Source of the DNA: Sulfurovum sp.
GTDB lineage: Bacteria; Campylobacterota; Campylobacteria; Campylobacterales; Sulfurovaceae
NCBI GenBank assembly: GCA_021166685.1
Contig: JAJPEU010000005.1
Span: 1-64,000, forward strand
Length of the DNA stretch: 64,000 nt
Direction: 5' to 3'
The translations under genes were made by a program, and so were the position numbers. Positions within the stretch are counted from its first letter, which is position 1. Each line of letters begins with the position of its first letter. Below, piece after piece: positions 62,062 through 64,000 of this stretch. The notes below the pieces were generated by a model. The model had not been told where the DNA came from. It did no database searches and worked only from the letters and a program-made list of their open reading frames with translations.

Positions 62062-62850
62062 TTAATTTCTTACAATAAATGCACCATCAAGACCATGACA
62101 CAAGATAAAATCCTTCGCCTCATCTTCTGTTTTAAAGCCCATCAGCCATACGCGGTATAGAGGCGCACCCTCTACATCATCGAAACGTTTTACGATCGGC
62201 TGATAGCGCTTGTCAAGTTGAGCATATTTTTTCTTATAGATCTGCGCACCCTCAAAGCGTCTAAATGCTCCGACTTGTATACCAAAGTCGGTAATGACAA
62301 CACGCACTTCTTTGTGTTCTCTGATATTTCTGGCGATTGTAGCCTCTGACTGAACTTCTCCTGCAAATCCTACTACCTTGATTTGTACTTTAGCAATCCC
62401 CATGCTGTCAAGCCCAATCGCTTTTCCTGCCGCATAACTGCAATCAATGATCCTGCCCTGCACAAACGGTCCCCTGTCATTGATCCTCACTACCGTGCTT
62501 TTTCCATTTTGAAGATTTTTAATTTTTACCATGGTATCCATCGGCCATGTTTTGTGTGCTGCGGTTTGGCCATGCATATTATACACTTCCCCGTTGCTTG
62601 TCATTTTTCCGTGAAAATCAGGCCCGTACCAACTAGAGATACCATTCATTGTTTGCCCTACGCTTACGTAAGTGGGCTTGTAGTTTTTTCCCAATACGCA
62701 ATACTCTTTCATTGTCCATTTATGGCGCGCGGCACTTGTAAATTTTGTGGCTTTTGGCTTATGCGCACTTGGCTTTTGAGAGCACCCCGTATTTAAAAAT
62801 ACAGCCGGTAAAAATACAAATAAAGATAAAAGAATATTCAATTTTTTCAT
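62062..62850 (-). CDS. rlpA: RlpA-type septal lytic transglycosylase with SPOR domain
   Basis: 262 residues. Lipobox LNTGC near residue 23, then a double-psi beta-barrel RlpA domain: GISSWYGPDFHGKMTSNGE with HGQTAAHKTWP, VRINDRGPFVQGRIIDCS (catalytic Asp). The last ~75 residues are a SPOR domain (FGIQVGAFRRFEGAQIY) that targets it to denuded glycan at division sites. First gene of the operon through mrdA. Confidence 0.93.
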   Translation of the reverse strand: MKKLNILLSLFVFLPAVFLNTGCSQKPSAHKPKATKFTSAARHKWTMKEYCVLGKNYKPTYVSVGQTMNGISSWYGPDFHGKMTSNGEVYNMHGQTAAHKTWPMDTMVKIKNLQNGKSTVVRINDRGPFVQGRIIDCSYAAGKAIGLDSMGIAKVQIKVVGFAGEVQSEATIARNIREHKEVRVVITDFGIQVGAFRRFEGAQIYKKKYAQLDKRYQPIVKRFDDVEGAPLYRVWLMGFKTEDEAKDFILCHGLDGAFIVRN

Positions 62851-63018
62851 AAGGCCTCTGCTGTATTAGTGAATATTATTATCCCTTTATTTGACTTTAG
62901 CTTTCCTTGTTCAACATGTGGGGCAGCAGCCAAAGGTACACTCGGCTCACCAGGCAATGCGTACACGAGAAAATAAAAAAATTTAGTTACAATTGCACAT
63001 CAATTTTAAAGGGTATAT

Positions 63019-63993
63019 ATGCGTTACTTTTACGGTTCATTTGTCATAATGGCAGCAGGTCTTCTTGCGGCTTACTTTTTGGGCGGGCTTGCTGCTCTTT
63101 ATATCACTTTCTTGCTCATTATTCTTGAGATATCGCTTTCTTTTGATAATGCAGTGGTAAATGCCAAAGTACTCGATACGATGGATCCTGTCTGGCAAAA
63201 GCGATTTATCGTTTTTGGTATACCGATCGCTGTTTTTGGAATGCGTTTTATCTTTCCTTTGGCTATCGTTGCGATAGCCACAGGTATGGGAATTTTTGAG
63301 ACATTTGATGTTGCCATGAATCAGCCCGAACAGTATGAAGCAGTTTTAAAATCAACAGAAAAAACCATTTTTGCTTTTGGCGGCGCTTTTTTATTGATGG
63401 TTTTTTTAGATTTCTTTTTTGAAGAACGGGATATAAAGTGGGTTACCTTCATTGAAGGTTCAAAAGTTATGGAACGCTTTTCAGGTGTAGCAAACATTGA
63501 ACTGATCATAGCCATTATGGCCGGAATTGTGTTGGGGCACATCACTCAGGATTTTAGTGTTTTGCTGGCATTTATGTATGGCGTATTGCTTCATTCGCTC
63601 CTGGGAATGCTCGATCATTTTCTCTCTTCAGAAACAGTCAAAAGCGGAATTGCCGGGTTTATCTATCTTGAAGTCCTTGATGCAAGTTTTAGTTTTGATG
63701 GCGTCATTGGAGCATTTGCGCTCACAAGCAATATTTTTATCATCATGATAGGGCTTGGCGTGGGCGCCATGTTTGTGCGGAGTATCACTCTGTACTTTGT
63801 GGCACATAAAACTCTTTCTGCCTTCCGTTATCTTGAACACGGCGCACACTATGCCATCGGTATTTTGGCCTTTATCATGCTTGCCAAAATCACCATGCAC
63901 ATCAGTGAAATTGTCACAGGAACGATCGGCATAGGCCTAATTACGATCGCATTTCTACACTCTGTCTGGAAAAATAAAAAAGAAAATGAGTAA
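63019..63993 (+). CDS. DUF475 (TerC-like) integral membrane protein
   Basis: 324 residues with nine or so membrane segments. Acidic motifs inside helices, IILEISLSFDNAVVNAKV near residue 34 and YLEVLDASFSFDGVIGAFAL near 216, resemble TerC-family proteins involved in metal or tellurite handling and exoenzyme metalation. The family name DUF475 is used for this length. Cytosolic ends are Lys-rich (WKNKKENE). TACAAT 30 bp before the ATG is the likely -10 box. Confidence 0.88.
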   Translation: MRYFYGSFVIMAAGLLAAYFLGGLAALYITFLLIILEISLSFDNAVVNAKVLDTMDPVWQKRFIVFGIPIAVFGMRFIFPLAIVAIATGMGIFETFDVAMNQPEQYEAVLKSTEKTIFAFGGAFLLMVFLDFFFEERDIKWVTFIEGSKVMERFSGVANIELIIAIMAGIVLGHITQDFSVLLAFMYGVLLHSLLGMLDHFLSSETVKSGIAGFIYLEVLDASFSFDGVIGAFALTSNIFIIMIGLGVGAMFVRSITLYFVAHKTLSAFRYLEHGAHYAIGILAFIMLAKITMHISEIVTGTIGIGLITIAFLHSVWKNKKENE

Positions 63994-64000
63994 AGGGCGC

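Noticed and set aside
1..64000. CRISPR arrays, IS elements, integrases, tRNA or rRNA genes
   Set aside because: Looked for direct repeats with regular spacers, transposase/integrase motifs and tRNA-like cloverleafs; none was convincing. The only repeat elements are those in anmK and after hemL.

Overview
The window looks like chromosomal DNA of a free-living Campylobacterota (Epsilonproteobacteria) bacterium, probably close to Sulfurovum, Sulfurimonas or Sulfuricurvum. This is an inference from gene content and style: AT-rich intergenic DNA, TATAAT-type -10 boxes with poor -35 boxes, many 1-4 nt stop/start overlaps, and a typical housekeeping set (SUF operon, PDC-sensor membrane protein, short N-acetylglutamate synthase, single-domain asparaginase, rlpA-hisB-kdsC-lptCA-engB-mreD-mrdA string). 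No tRNA, rRNA, CRISPR array, IS element, integrase or phage gene was seen. The window is mostly core genome with a few accessory spots.

Layout. 0-5.7 kb: small membrane protein that seems to start on ATT, acetate kinase/phosphotransacetylase, a beta-barrel outer-membrane protein, a secreted retropepsin-like protein and a small acidic protein. 5.9-10.2 kb: sufB-sufC-sufD-sufE-sufT-like, with no sufS. 10.2-14.2 kb: DEAD-box helicase behind a long structured leader, di-haem cytochrome c peroxidase, HAD phosphatase. 14.3-16.2 kb: an isolated GHKL (MORC/MutL/HSP90-type) ATPase, the best candidate here for an uncharacterised function. 16.2-21.5 kb, minus strand: peptidoglycan-recycling genes murU, amgK, anmK, a sodium:solute symporter and a secreted amidase; anmK carries a mobile palindromic repeat read through in frame. 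21.6-24.8 kb: AtpZ/AtpI-like protein, hemL and a divergent TonB-like gene sharing a symmetrical promoter.

24.9-33.9 kb: DUF155 protein with a membrane metallophosphoesterase, trpB, pepA, a Kef-type antiporter, ychF, lipoprotein, DUF1456 protein and a cold-shock protein. 34.1-42.5 kb: mntP, a methyltransferase, psd with a PDC-sensor protein and a HAD phosphatase, an ExoX-like exonuclease, gltX, yggT, a soluble lytic transglycosylase, a lipoprotein. 42.5-46.1 kb: mobB-fbp-small Cys protein, GIY-YIG protein, SulP transporter. 46.5-54.5 kb: metG with a Mur-ligase-N-domain-like protein, methyltransferase, orphan TRAP binding protein, a duplicated-repeat small protein, rRNA 2'-O-methyltransferase with fabI, short asparaginase, lipoprotein. 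54.5-64 kb: queC, ybeY with a Ca/Na exchanger, the long envelope operon (rlpA to mrdA) and a TerC-like DUF475 protein.

Together the genes cover acetate metabolism, Fe-S assembly, envelope construction and recycling (Slt, RlpA, PBP2, amidase, AnmK/AmgK/MurU, LptA/LptC, KdsC, Psd) and translation. Starts were moved from the longest open frame where a ribosome-binding site, promoter or family length argued for it; each case is explained in its entry.
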